The notes under the pieces are model-generated. The model worked only from the letters and a program-made list of their open reading frames with translations, did not search any database and was not told the origin of the DNA. Below, piece after piece: positions 6,172 through 12,886 of a stretch of DNA of 16,094 nt. The DNA lies in contig JAWRIT010000070.1 of the NCBI GenBank assembly GCA_040268355.1, positions 1 through 16,094 of the forward strand, written 5' to 3'. The position numbers and the translations under genes are program-made. Numbering within the stretch: the stretch's first letter is position 1; each line of letters opens with the position of its first letter. This DNA is from UBA1367 sp040268355. Its GTDB lineage: Bacteria; Actinomycetota; Coriobacteriia; Coriobacteriales; Atopobiaceae.

Positions 6172-7353
6172 CTAGTGGTGGAACAGGCGCATGCCGGTGA
6201 AGGCCATGGCGATGCCGTACTTGTCGGCGGTCTCGATCACGTTGTCGTCGCGGATGGAGCCACCGGGCTCGGCGATGTATTCGACGCCGCTCTTGTGCGC
6301 CCGCTCGACGTTGTCGCCAAAGGGGAAGAACGCGTCGGAGCCCACGGTCACGCCAGACTGCGTGGCGATCCACGCCGCCTTCTCCTCGCGCGTGAGCACC
6401 TCGGGCCTCTCGGCGAACCACTTCTGCCACTCGCCCTCGGCGAGCACGTCATCGTGCTCCTCGGAGATGTACACGTCGATGGCGTTGTCTCGATTCGCAC
6501 GGCGGATGCCCTCCACGAACCGAAGGCCGAGCACCTTGGGATGCTGGCGCAGGTACCAGGTGTCGGCCTTGTTGCCGGCCAGGCGGGTGCAGTGCACGCG
6601 GCTCTGCTGTCCGGCCCCCACGCCGATGGCCTGGCCGTCCTTGACGTAGCACACGCTATTGGACTGGGTGTACTTGAGCGTGATGAGGCTGATGATCATG
6701 TCGCGCAGGGCGCTCTCGGGCACCTCGGTGCGCTTGGTCACAAAGTTGCTGACCAGCTCGGCGTCGATCTTGAAGGTGTTGTGTCCCTGTTCGAAGGTGA
6801 TGCCAAAGACGTCCTTGGTCTCGAGCGGGGCGCACTCGTAGGCGGGGTCGATCTCCACCACGTTGTAGGCGCCGCCCTTCTTTTGGGAGAGGATGGTCAG
6901 CGCCTCTGCGGTGTAGCCGGGGGCGATGATGCCGTCAGAGACCTCCGCCTTGAGATAGGTCGCCACATCGGCGTCGCAGACGTCGGACAGGGCCGCCCAG
7001 TCGCCATAGCTGCTCATGCGGTCGGCACCGCGCGCACGGATGTAGGCGCAGGCGATGGGGGAGGGGTCTGCCAGGCTGTCGTCCACGAAGTAGATCTGGC
7101 GGTCGATCTCAGAGAGCGGGGTGCCCACGGCGGCACCGGCGGGGCTCACGTGCTTGAAGCTGGCGGCGCACGGCAGGCCGGTCGCCTCCTTGAGGTCGCG
7201 GACCAGCTGCCAGCTGTTGAGCGCGTCGAGGAAGTTGATGAAGCCGGGCTTTCCCTGCAGGACCTTGATGGGCAGCTCAGAGCCGTCCTTCATGTAGATG
7301 CGCGAGGGCTTCTGGTTGGGGTTCATGCCGTACTTGAGCTCGAGCTCGTTCAT
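6172..7353 (-). CDS. purH: stand-alone AICAR transformylase (PurH C-terminal domain only)
   Basis: This 393-residue enzyme converts AICAR plus 10-formyl-tetrahydrofolate to FAICAR, the ninth step of purine synthesis. It starts directly with the transformylase domain (KYGMNPNQ at 7-14). It carries the catalytic Lys-His pair K67-H68 in SFKHVSPAG, the conserved GAGQQSRVHC (246-255) and a C-terminal SDAFFPF motif. The N-terminal MGS-like IMP cyclohydrolase domain of ordinary bifunctional PurH (about 200 residues) is absent. That missing activity is supplied by the PurO-type gene 102 nt upstream in the same operon. The start ATG at 7353 has AGAAGGG upstream. Control by the ZTP riboswitch ahead of purO is expected. 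Confidence 0.95.
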   Translation of the reverse strand: MNELELKYGMNPNQKPSRIYMKDGSELPIKVLQGKPGFINFLDALNSWQLVRDLKEATGLPCAASFKHVSPAGAAVGTPLSEIDRQIYFVDDSLADPSPIACAYIRARGADRMSSYGDWAALSDVCDADVATYLKAEVSDGIIAPGYTAEALTILSQKKGGAYNVVEIDPAYECAPLETKDVFGITFEQGHNTFKIDAELVSNFVTKRTEVPESALRDMIISLITLKYTQSNSVCYVKDGQAIGVGAGQQSRVHCTRLAGNKADTWYLRQHPKVLGLRFVEGIRRANRDNAIDVYISEEHDDVLAEGEWQKWFAERPEVLTREEKAAWIATQSGVTVGSDAFFPFGDNVERAHKSGVEYIAEPGGSIRDDNVIETADKYGIAMAFTGMRLFHH

Positions 7354-7455
7354 GTCTGACTACCCTTCTCTTGGGCCACGGGATGACGGGAGACGCTCGC
7401 CTGACCGGTCGCGCGCGGTCGTGGCGGCTCACGGCCATCCCGCAGCCGACCGCTG

Positions 7456-8091
7456 CTAGTCTCCGAGGTGCTTGTTGAAGATCCGCACGTCGCCGTGCAC
7501 GTTGGTGTACAGGCTTATCTTGTTGTTTGCGTCGAGCGCGGCCCAGACCTCGTCGGGAGCGGGCAGCGTGACCTCGCGCGGCTCGCCCGTGAAGGTCGGC
7601 AGCGGATCACCGTCGCCGTCGTAGGTGGAGAGGAAGTAACCCACGCCCGCGTCGGCCCCCTCATAGCAGAAGAACTCGCGCAGGCAGCGGCCGCCCTCCT
7701 GGTGTTTGAGGATGGACAGCTCAAAGGATCCGTCGTCGTTGAGGATGGCCGAGATGCGCGGGGTGAAGTTGGGCGCGTCGGGCTCGTAGGTGCGCAGCAG
7801 GCAGCCCGCGCGGAAGTCGCCCTGCTCGACGATGGTGTCGGTCTGGTCGCCATTGGTCACCACGAGCGAGGTGCCCATGGTGCGCACGGGGTGGTAGATG
7901 ATGAGCGTCGGGTCCTCCACCAGCTCGCTGCGGTGCGCCTCGGTGCGAATGCCGTCCTCGGTCTCGACGAAGACGCGGTTGCGGCTGTTGGGGCTGCGTC
8001 CCATGATCCAGTAGTAGACCACATCGTCGCCCACCACGATGCCGCGTCCGGGGTAGGGATTGGTGCTGAGCATCTCGACCAGGTCTTGCAT
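7456..8091 (-). CDS. purO: PurO-type IMP cyclohydrolase
   Basis: This 211-residue protein is assigned to the IMP cyclohydrolase family first defined in archaea (PurO), which closes FAICAR to IMP. Features recalled from bacterial members are NPYPGRG (11-17), MGRSPNSRNRVF (30-41), NGDQTDTI (80-87), FTPRISAIL (109-117), and a C-terminal NKISLY segment. An upstream extension of the frame is possible, but the ATG at 8091 has a strong GAGAGGAG site six bases ahead and places NPYPGRG near the N-terminus as expected. It is first in the operon, behind a ZTP riboswitch, and is followed by a transformylase-only PurH, so the two proteins together replace bifunctional PurH. Context strongly supports the call. 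Confidence 0.88.
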   Translation of the reverse strand: MQDLVEMLSTNPYPGRGIVVGDDVVYYWIMGRSPNSRNRVFVETEDGIRTEAHRSELVEDPTLIIYHPVRTMGTSLVVTNGDQTDTIVEQGDFRAGCLLRTYEPDAPNFTPRISAILNDDGSFELSILKHQEGGRCLREFFCYEGADAGVGYFLSTYDGDGDPLPTFTGEPREVTLPAPDEVWAALDANNKISLYTNVHGDVRIFNKHLGD

Positions 8092-8138
8092 ACGTGCTCC
8101 TCTCGTGCGGGGAGCCTGCCGGCGCAAGAGACGCAAAA

Positions 8139-8170
8139 GGCAAGCCCCACTCCCTATGAGTCGGCTTGCC
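8139..8170 (-). terminator. riboswitch expression-platform terminator
   Basis: On the minus strand GGCAAGCC (8170-8163) pairs perfectly with GGCTTGCC (8146-8139). An inner ACTC/GAGT pair adds four base pairs, and TTTT follows at 8138-8135. The 5' arm includes the GGCA that ends the aptamer's CUGGGCA motif, so ligand-stabilised aptamer and terminator should exclude each other. That makes it an ON switch for purO-purH. Confidence 0.85.
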
Positions 8171-8240
8171 CAGACGGTCGGCGTATGTGCTCGCGCTGCT
8201 CCACCGTGGTAGCCACGACAATCCGTCAGTCACAGCGCGA
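8167..8240 (-). ncRNA. ZTP (pfl) riboswitch aptamer upstream of purO
   Basis: Read on the minus strand, P1 is TCGCGCTG (8240-8233) pairing with CAGCGCGA (8198-8191). Inside it lie the pfl-like GUGACUGACGGA internal-loop segment, a small hairpin CGTGG-CTA-CCACG (8217-8205) and the conserved-looking GUGGAGC. After a short linker comes CCGUCUGGGCA (8177-8167), matching the pfl 3' signature CCGCCUGGGCA. These parts occur in the right order and spacing. ZTP riboswitches bind ZMP/ZTP, which build up when 10-formyl-tetrahydrofolate is short, and often precede purine and one-carbon genes. Here the regulated enzymes use exactly that metabolite (AICAR = ZMP). A covariance search would settle it. Confidence 0.9.
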
Positions 8241-8253
8241 TCGTTCACCAAGA

Positions 8254-8259
8254 ACTGTA
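8254..8259 (-). promoter_or_regulatory. candidate -10 of the purO-purH promoter
   Basis: TACAGT on the minus strand lies so that transcription would start near 8247, just before the riboswitch P1 stem at 8240. No good -35 hexamer is visible 16-18 bp further upstream. Confidence 0.4.
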
Positions 8260-8371
8260 GCAGCCGCTCCGGGCATCGGGCGAGAAATTGACAGGATGCA
8301 TAGAGGACGTGCGCGGATGGCGGAGCGGGCGTGGCTGCCCGACCCCTCCCGCGCGCTGGGACGAAGGCGGT

Positions 8372-8460
8372 AGCCGTCAAAACTGGTCACCTTTCTCCCG
8401 CGACCAAAGACGTGCCTTCACATGAATCGACAAACGGTCCTAAATCGACGTTTGACGGCT
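8372..8460. repeat. nested TTTGACG inverted repeats
   Basis: AGCCGTCAAA (8372-8381) and TTTGACGGCT (8451-8460) are a perfect 10-bp inverted pair. The right arm is also inverted with CGACAAACG (8428-8436), one mismatch in nine. The same TTTGAC-like word thus appears three times within 90 bp in alternating orientations. Confidence 0.5.
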
Positions 8461-8582
8461 CCTCTCGACCCCTGACAAAGGAGGCGTCTTAATCAGTAAA
8501 GAAATTAACCTGCATTCAATCACAGTCCACAGAACCCGACGGGCTTCCTGTAACATAGGCTTAATCGAGCGTGATCAGGCGA

Positions 8583-8640
8583 CCTGTCGTATCGCTATCG
8601 TGTACAACACATCAAAAAATAGCTGATATCGATACACAGG
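8583..8640. repeat. 16-bp imperfect inverted repeat in PTS upstream region
   Basis: The arm at 8583-8599 (starting CCTGTCGTATCG) is complementary to 8625-8640 (ending CGATACACAGG), with one bulged base and one mismatch over 16 pairs and a 25-nt A/T-rich centre. The right arm contains the palindrome TATCGATA. There is no following T-run, so a protein-binding dyad or structured RNA is more likely than a terminator. Confidence 0.65.
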
Positions 8641-8710
8641 CTGCGAGTGTGACAAAAGCGTGAGCAAAATTGGTTGAATTTGACTACTAGATTGGACTCG
8701 CGCGTGAGCA

Positions 8711-8716
8711 TACAAT
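8711..8716 (+). promoter_or_regulatory. candidate -10 of the manXYZ-like operon
   Basis: TACAAT matches the -10 consensus at five of six positions. The base run 17 bp upstream (AGATTG region) is a poor -35; TTGGAC at 8692-8697 is only 13 bp away. The expected start near 8723 gives a leader of about 93 nt containing two alternative stem-loops. Confidence 0.35.
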
Positions 8717-8727
8717 CTACACGTGTG

Positions 8728-8738
8728 TGGAGAAACTG
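8728..8738 (+). promoter_or_regulatory. shared word upstream of PTS operon 1
   Basis: TGGAGAAACTG here is identical to 12704-12714 in the araC/PTS operon 2 intergenic region. It is a candidate common operator, possibly for the AraC-type regulator located between the operons. Confidence 0.4.
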
Positions 8739-8778
8739 TGCAGGACCTGAAAGGCTCCTGCGCAGGCACTTTGCGCAG
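8738..8778 (+). promoter_or_regulatory. two mutually exclusive leader hairpins before PTS operon 1
   Basis: GTGCAGG (8738-8744) can pair with CCTGCGC (8757-8763, one G-U). CTGCGCA (8758-8764) can instead pair perfectly with TGCGCAG (8772-8778). The stems share 8758-8763, so only one can form. No T-run follows. The arrangement resembles a leader switch, but no known class is recognised. Confidence 0.4.
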
Positions 8779-8815
8779 CAAGCACGCATCGATTGCACGT
8801 AGAGGAGGTAGGTAG

Positions 8816-9814
8816 ATGGTAAGCATTGTCCTAGCCAGTCATGGCAGGTTCTCCGAGGGCATCTTGGAGGCGGGGCAGATGATCTTCGGCCAACAGGAGG
8901 ATGTGGCCGCGGTCGTCCTCACGCCCGACATGGGCCCCGATGACTTCCGCGCCAGGCTGCTGGAAGCCATCGACTCGCTTGGGGGGCAGGACCAGGTCCT
9001 GTTCCTCGTCGACCTGTGGGGAGGCACCCCGTTCAACCAGGTCAGCCGTCTCATCGAAGAACGAGGTGGCGAGGATTGGGTAGCCGTTACCGGCATGAAT
9101 CTGCCGATGGTGATCACGGCCTTCGGCGAGCGCATGGGCATTGATACGGCCAAGGAGCTCGCGCTGGCGTGCATCCCCGAGTCTCGCGGCGGCGTCAAGG
9201 CGAAGCCCGAGTCGTGCGAGCCGGAAGACGCCGCGCCTGCGGCCGCCGCAGCGCCGGTCGCCGCTCCCGTAGGGGCCATTCCCGAGGGCACGGTGCTCGG
9301 TGACGGACACATCAAGATCGTGCTCGCCCGCGTGGACACGCGGCTGCTGCACGGCCAGGTGGCGACCACCTGGACCAAGATGACCGGTCCTGATCGCATC
9401 ATCGTGTGCTCCGACGACGTCGCGCACGACGACCTGCGCAAGTCCATGATCGAGCAGGCGGCCCCTCCTGGAGTCAAGGTGCACGTCGTGCCCGTCTCCA
9501 AGATCATCGAGGTCGCCCATGACCCGCGCTTCGGCGCGACCAAGGCCATGCTGCTGTTCGAGACCCCGCAGGACCTGCTGCGCGCGGTCGAGGGCGGTGT
9601 GGACGTCAAGCAGGTCAACCTTGGCTCCATGGCCCACTCCGTCGGCAAGGTCGTGGTGACCAACGCCATCGCCATGGGTCCGGACGACGTCAAGACGTTG
9701 GAGGACATCGCGTCTCGCGGCATCACGTTCGACATCCGTAAGGTTCCTGCCGATTCGCCCGAGTCGTTCGACGCCATCATGAAGAAGGCCAAGAGCGAGC
9801 TTGCGGCCCAATGA
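8816..9814 (+). CDS. manX: PTS mannose-type EIIAB (fused IIA-IIB)
   Basis: This 332-residue cytoplasmic phosphocarrier passes phosphate from HPr to the sugar. The IIA domain (about 1-125) has phospho-His H9 in LASHGRF and the FLVDLWGGTPFN motif (63-74). An Ala/Pro linker follows at about 132-160. The IIB domain (about 165-332) has phospho-His H179 in RVDTRLLHGQVAT and closely follows Escherichia coli ManX (AAPPGVKVHVV, AVEGGVDVKQVNLG, SRGITFDIRKV). Its length is close to that of ManX (about 323 residues). The start ATG follows GAGGAGGT. It is first in an operon with IIC 19 nt downstream. A mannose/glucose/glucosamine-type substrate is likely but not proven. Confidence 0.95.
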   Translation: MVSIVLASHGRFSEGILEAGQMIFGQQEDVAAVVLTPDMGPDDFRARLLEAIDSLGGQDQVLFLVDLWGGTPFNQVSRLIEERGGEDWVAVTGMNLPMVITAFGERMGIDTAKELALACIPESRGGVKAKPESCEPEDAAPAAAAAPVAAPVGAIPEGTVLGDGHIKIVLARVDTRLLHGQVATTWTKMTGPDRIIVCSDDVAHDDLRKSMIEQAAPPGVKVHVVPVSKIIEVAHDPRFGATKAMLLFETPQDLLRAVEGGVDVKQVNLGSMAHSVGKVVVTNAIAMGPDDVKTLEDIASRGITFDIRKVPADSPESFDAIMKKAKSELAAQ

Positions 9815-9833
9815 CCCCAAAGGAGGATAGCGC

Positions 9834-10649
9834 ATGAATCCCATTTCGATACTGCTGGTCATCGTCGTCGCGTTCCTTGCCGGCATGGAGGGCATTCTCG
9901 ACGAGTTCCAGTTCCATCAGCCCCTCGTGGCATGCACGCTCATCGGCATCGTCACCGGACACCCCGTCGAGGGCATCACGCTCGGAGGATCCCTGCAGAT
10001 GATCGCCCTCGGCTGGGCCAACATCGGCGCGGCCGTGGCACCCGACGCCGCCCTTGCCTCCGTCGCCTCGGCCATCATCATGGTCAAGGGACTGGGGGAT
10101 GGCACGGCTGATGTCGGCACCGCCGTCTCGACCTCCATCGCGCTCGCCGTGCCGCTGTCGGTGGCCGGCCTGTTCCTGACCATGCTCTGCCGCACCATCG
10201 CCATCCCGATGGTCCACTTCATGGACTCCGCTGCGGAGGAGGGCGACTTCAGGCGCATCGAGCTGTGGCAGATTCTGGCCATTTGCCTGCAGGGCGTGCG
10301 CATCGCCATTCCGGCGGCGCTGCTGTGCATGATCCCGGCGGAGGCCGTGACCGCCATGCTCAACGCCATGCCCGGATGGCTGTCCGGCGGCATGGCCGTC
10401 GGCGGCGGCATGGTCGCTGCAGTCGGTTACGCCATGGTCATCAACATGATGGCGACCCCCGAGGTCTGGCCCTTCTTCGCGCTGGGATTTGCCCTCGCGG
10501 CCATCAACGAGCTGACCCTCATCGCACTGGGCGCCATTGGCGTCTCGCTCGCCCTCATCTACCTGGGCCTCAAGGACCTGGCTCGGCAGGGTGGCGGTGC
10601 CGGTGGTGGATCGGGAGATCCGCTCGGCGACATCCTCAACAACTACTAG
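9834..10649 (+). CDS. manY: PTS mannose-type EIIC membrane channel
   Basis: This 271-residue integral membrane subunit forms the sugar-conducting part together with IID. It matches ManY in the N-terminal GILDEFQFHQPLVACTL (about 20-36), GGSLQMIALGWANIGAAVAP (about 51-70), the LQGVRIAIPA stretch and the late VGYAMVINMM motif. Length is close to the 266 residues of ManY. A near-perfect AAAGGAGG lies just ahead of the ATG. The C-terminus is a short Gly/Ser-rich tail after the last helix. It sits between EIIAB and IID in the standard manXYZ order. Confidence 0.95.
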   Translation: MNPISILLVIVVAFLAGMEGILDEFQFHQPLVACTLIGIVTGHPVEGITLGGSLQMIALGWANIGAAVAPDAALASVASAIIMVKGLGDGTADVGTAVSTSIALAVPLSVAGLFLTMLCRTIAIPMVHFMDSAAEEGDFRRIELWQILAICLQGVRIAIPAALLCMIPAEAVTAMLNAMPGWLSGGMAVGGGMVAAVGYAMVINMMATPEVWPFFALGFALAAINELTLIALGAIGVSLALIYLGLKDLARQGGGAGGGSGDPLGDILNNY

Positions 10650-10671
10650 GCCGCAAGGGAGTGTGAAAGCA

Positions 10672-11592
10672 ATGGCAGACAACACGATCAAACTCTCCGT
10701 CAAGGACCGCCGCGCCGTCGCCTGGCGCCACCAGTTCCTGCAGGGCTCGTGGAACTACGAGCGTATGCAGAACGGCGGCTGGTGCTACGCCATGATCCCG
10801 GCCATCAAGGCCCTCTATACCGACAAGGCCGACCAGTCTGCGGCCCTGAAGCGTCATCTTGAGTTCTACAACACCCATCCGTACGTCTCCGCCCCGATCA
10901 TCGGCGTCACGCTGGCGCTCGAGGAGGAGCGCGCCAATGGCCAGCCGGTCGAGGACCAGGCCATCCAGGGCGTGAAGGTCGGCATGATGGGACCTCTGGC
11001 CGGCGTCGGCGACCCGGTCTTCTGGTTCACCGTCCGGCCGATCCTGGGCGCCCTGGGCGCCTCGATCGCGCTCGGTGGCAGCATCGTAGGTCCCATTCTG
11101 TTCTTTGTGCTGTGGAACCTGATCCGCATGGCATTCCTGTGGTACACGCAGGAGTTCGGCTACAACGTGGGCACCACCATCGCGAAGGACCTCTCGGGCG
11201 GCATGCTCGGCAAGATCACCGAGGGTGCCTCGATCCTAGGCATGTTCGTGATTGGCGCCCTGGTGCAGCGCTGGGTGTCCATCTCCTTCACCCCGGTCGT
11301 CTCCACGGTGACCCAGTCCGAGGGAGCCTACATCGACTGGAGTGCCCTGCCTGAGGGCGCCGAGGGCATCAAGAGCGCCCTCGAGCAGTACTCCGCGCTG
11401 GGCGCCACCGGACTCAACGTCGCGAAGGTCACGACGCTGCAGGACAACCTCAACCAGCTCATCCCGGGTCTGGCTGCGGTGTGCCTGACGCTGCTGTGCT
11501 GCAGGTTGCTCAAGCGCAACGTCTCCCCGATCGCGATCATCCTCGCGCTCTTCGCGGTGGGTATCGCGGGCAGGCTGCTGGGCTTCATGTAG
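10672..11592 (+). CDS. manZ: PTS mannose-type EIID membrane subunit
   Basis: This 306-residue partner of the IIC channel carries the family landmarks SWNYERMQNGGWCYAMIPAI (about 24-43), FYNTHPYVSAPIIGVTLALE (about 65-84), GMMGPLAGVGDP (about 105-116) and C-terminal hydrophobic helices. It is slightly longer than Escherichia coli ManZ, mainly around an insert at about 205-255. An upstream extension of the frame overlaps the IIC gene; the ATG at 10672 with AAGGGAG upstream gives the normal N-terminus. It is the last gene of the operon, followed 16 nt later by a strong terminator hairpin. Confidence 0.94.
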   Translation: MADNTIKLSVKDRRAVAWRHQFLQGSWNYERMQNGGWCYAMIPAIKALYTDKADQSAALKRHLEFYNTHPYVSAPIIGVTLALEEERANGQPVEDQAIQGVKVGMMGPLAGVGDPVFWFTVRPILGALGASIALGGSIVGPILFFVLWNLIRMAFLWYTQEFGYNVGTTIAKDLSGGMLGKITEGASILGMFVIGALVQRWVSISFTPVVSTVTQSEGAYIDWSALPEGAEGIKSALEQYSALGATGLNVAKVTTLQDNLNQLIPGLAAVCLTLLCCRLLKRNVSPIAIILALFAVGIAGRLLGFM

Positions 11593-11607
11593 AGCTGATC
11601 GGACCTA

Positions 11608-11640
11608 CCTGCCGGCGCATGACGTCGGCAGGTTCGTTCC
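11608..11640 (+). terminator. intrinsic terminator of PTS operon 1
   Basis: CCTGCCGGCG (11608-11617) pairs with CGTCGGCAGG (11623-11632) as a 10-bp stem with one G-T pair and a 5-nt loop. It is followed by a pyrimidine-rich, T-containing tail (TTCGTTCCCTTCC). Confidence 0.8.
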
Positions 11641-11649
11641 CTTCCCCTT

Positions 11650-11693
11650 GACCGTCCGACCAGGCTGCGCATACGTGGTGTGGTCGGGCGGTC
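11650..11693. repeat. 13-bp inverted repeat between PTS operon 1 and araC
   Basis: GACCGTCCGACCA (11650-11662) pairs with TGGTCGGGCGGTC (11681-11693) with a single T-G pair, around an 18-nt loop. A smaller stem GGCGGC/GCCGCC follows (11703-11708/11720-11725). Lying in a convergent gap, it may end araC transcription, though no T-run is seen on the minus strand. Confidence 0.6.
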
Positions 11694-11836
11694 GAGCCTT
11701 AGGGCGGCAAAGCCCGTGAGCCGCCGTTCGAGGTCACCTGAGCACGGAAGGGTGCCTTCGTTCGGAAGAACCGGGACCATGAGGGCGGTCGAGAGAGGAG
11801 CGACCGATGGCGTGCCACGCGGGCATCGTGGCTCGG

Positions 11837-12670
11837 CTAGATCTCTCGAATCTCGCGCCGGCGCCACTCGCGCGGCGTGAGTCCTGTGGCGTGCTTGAAG
11901 GCCGTCTGCAGATGGCTCTGAGACGAGAACCCCGTACGGTAGGCGATCTGCGCGATCTCGTAGTCGGTGGTGTCAAGCAGGCGCCGCGCACGTTCCACGC
12001 GAATCCTGCGCACGTAGGTGGCAAAGGTCTCGCCCGTCTCGTTCTTGAAGCGCGTGCAGAGGGTCTTGCGGCTCACGCCGAGCGCCCGGGCCACCGACTC
12101 GCCGTCGAGTTGCTCGGAAAGACGGCTGCGCACGAAGTTCATGGCCTGGTGGGAAAGCGGATGGCTGCGCGCCTCGCCCTCTTCCCGCACCGCCTTGGTG
12201 AGCTCGAGCATCATGGGCAGCATGAGGTAGTGGACCAGCTCCTCGTTGCTCGTCTCGTTGGTCATGTGCATGTAGTGCTGCGTGACCGCGAACGAGCGGG
12301 TGGCCGGAAGCCCGCCCCGACGAGCCGCCTCGATGCAGGTGCTTGCGAGAAAGGCCACCGCCGAGCGACCCTGCAACAGCGGGTCGTCGGAGGTCTTGGG
12401 CTCCATGAGGGGCATGTTCGTGCGAATGAACTCAAGCAGCCCGTCGGTGTCGCCCAAGGCGATGTAGGAGGCAAAGCCCTCGTACTGCTCGGATATCTCG
12501 CGCGCGGAGACGTCGGTGTTGACAGCAAAGAACTGCATGTTCTTGGAGTAGGTCACGATCATGGCCAGGCCGTCGTCGGCATGGCCCGTGTTCACATAGT
12601 CGACGGCGTCAATGATCTCCTGCACGGTAAGGAGGGTGGGAATGGCCTCGTCTAACTCGTTGGCGCACAC
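11837..12670 (-). CDS. AraC/XylS-family transcriptional regulator
   Basis: This 277-residue regulator has a C-terminal AraC double helix-turn-helix of about 100 residues (about 177-277). It includes SVARALGVSRKTLCTRFKNE and, in the second HTH, IAQIAYRTGFSSQSHLQTAF and KHATGLTPREWRR. The N-terminal 170 residues are not a recognisable cupin arabinose-binding domain and resemble no family I can name; a ligand or protein-sensing role is inferred. The start used is GTG at 12670, with GGAGAG four bases upstream. It is divergent from PTS operon 2 and convergent with operon 1, so local control of one or both is likely. The shared word TGGAGAAACTG in both PTS upstream regions is a candidate site. Confidence 0.9.
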   Translation of the reverse strand: MCANELDEAIPTLLTVQEIIDAVDYVNTGHADDGLAMIVTYSKNMQFFAVNTDVSAREISEQYEGFASYIALGDTDGLLEFIRTNMPLMEPKTSDDPLLQGRSAVAFLASTCIEAARRGGLPATRSFAVTQHYMHMTNETSNEELVHYLMLPMMLELTKAVREEGEARSHPLSHQAMNFVRSRLSEQLDGESVARALGVSRKTLCTRFKNETGETFATYVRRIRVERARRLLDTTDYEIAQIAYRTGFSSQSHLQTAFKHATGLTPREWRRREIREI

Positions 12671-12688
12671 ACGGCTCTCCGTTTCCCC

Positions 12689-12714
12689 AGTTGCTCACAA
12701 ATTTGGAGAAACTG
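12689..12714. promoter_or_regulatory. candidate operator in araC / PTS2 divergent region
   Basis: TGGAGAAACTG (12704-12714) repeats the word at 8728-8738. Its AACTG end forms an inverted pair with CAGTT at 12689-12693, centres 21 bp apart. A related GTGAAACTGA occurs at 12829-12838. The 216-bp gap must hold both divergent promoters; no clear -35/-10 pair could be chosen. Confidence 0.4.
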
Positions 12715-12886
12715 ATAACACTGCTGGTATCGCAAAACTCTACCTGATTTCATACTTTCACCACAGTTGCACCCATCCCGCACAAATCAGCACTTCTGCA
12801 GGTAGGAGGGCTTGTGTCGTGCAGCGTGAGTGAAACTGACCGTTTTTGACTCTGCGAGCGGTTGTCGAGACGAAAGGAGACCAACC

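Larger units (their letters stand above)
8290..8815. other. long intergenic spacer between purO leader and first PTS operon
   Basis: No convincing gene is seen here; the minus frame at 8575-8826 has no family features or ribosome site and runs over the PTS start. The stretch from about 8400 to 8720 is much richer in A+T than its surroundings and holds several inverted repeats, which are listed separately. It must contain the promoter of the PTS operon. TACAAT (8711-8716) is a plausible -10, without a good -35 at normal spacing, which would fit activator-dependent transcription. Confidence 0.6.

Noticed and set aside
8764..8778. Sigma-54-like GGCAC...TTGC element ahead of the PTS operon
   Set aside because: The invariant GG and GC do not have the required 10-bp spacing, and no sigma-54 activator gene is present; the bases are part of a leader hairpin.
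8575..8826. Minus-strand frame of 83 codons in the PTS upstream spacer
   Set aside because: No recognisable domain or SD, and it overlaps the PTS ribosome site, start codon and candidate promoter.
11680..11880. Small plus-strand frame of 66 codons between PTS1 and araC
   Set aside because: No SD or family similarity; it runs over hairpins and into the 3' end of araC.
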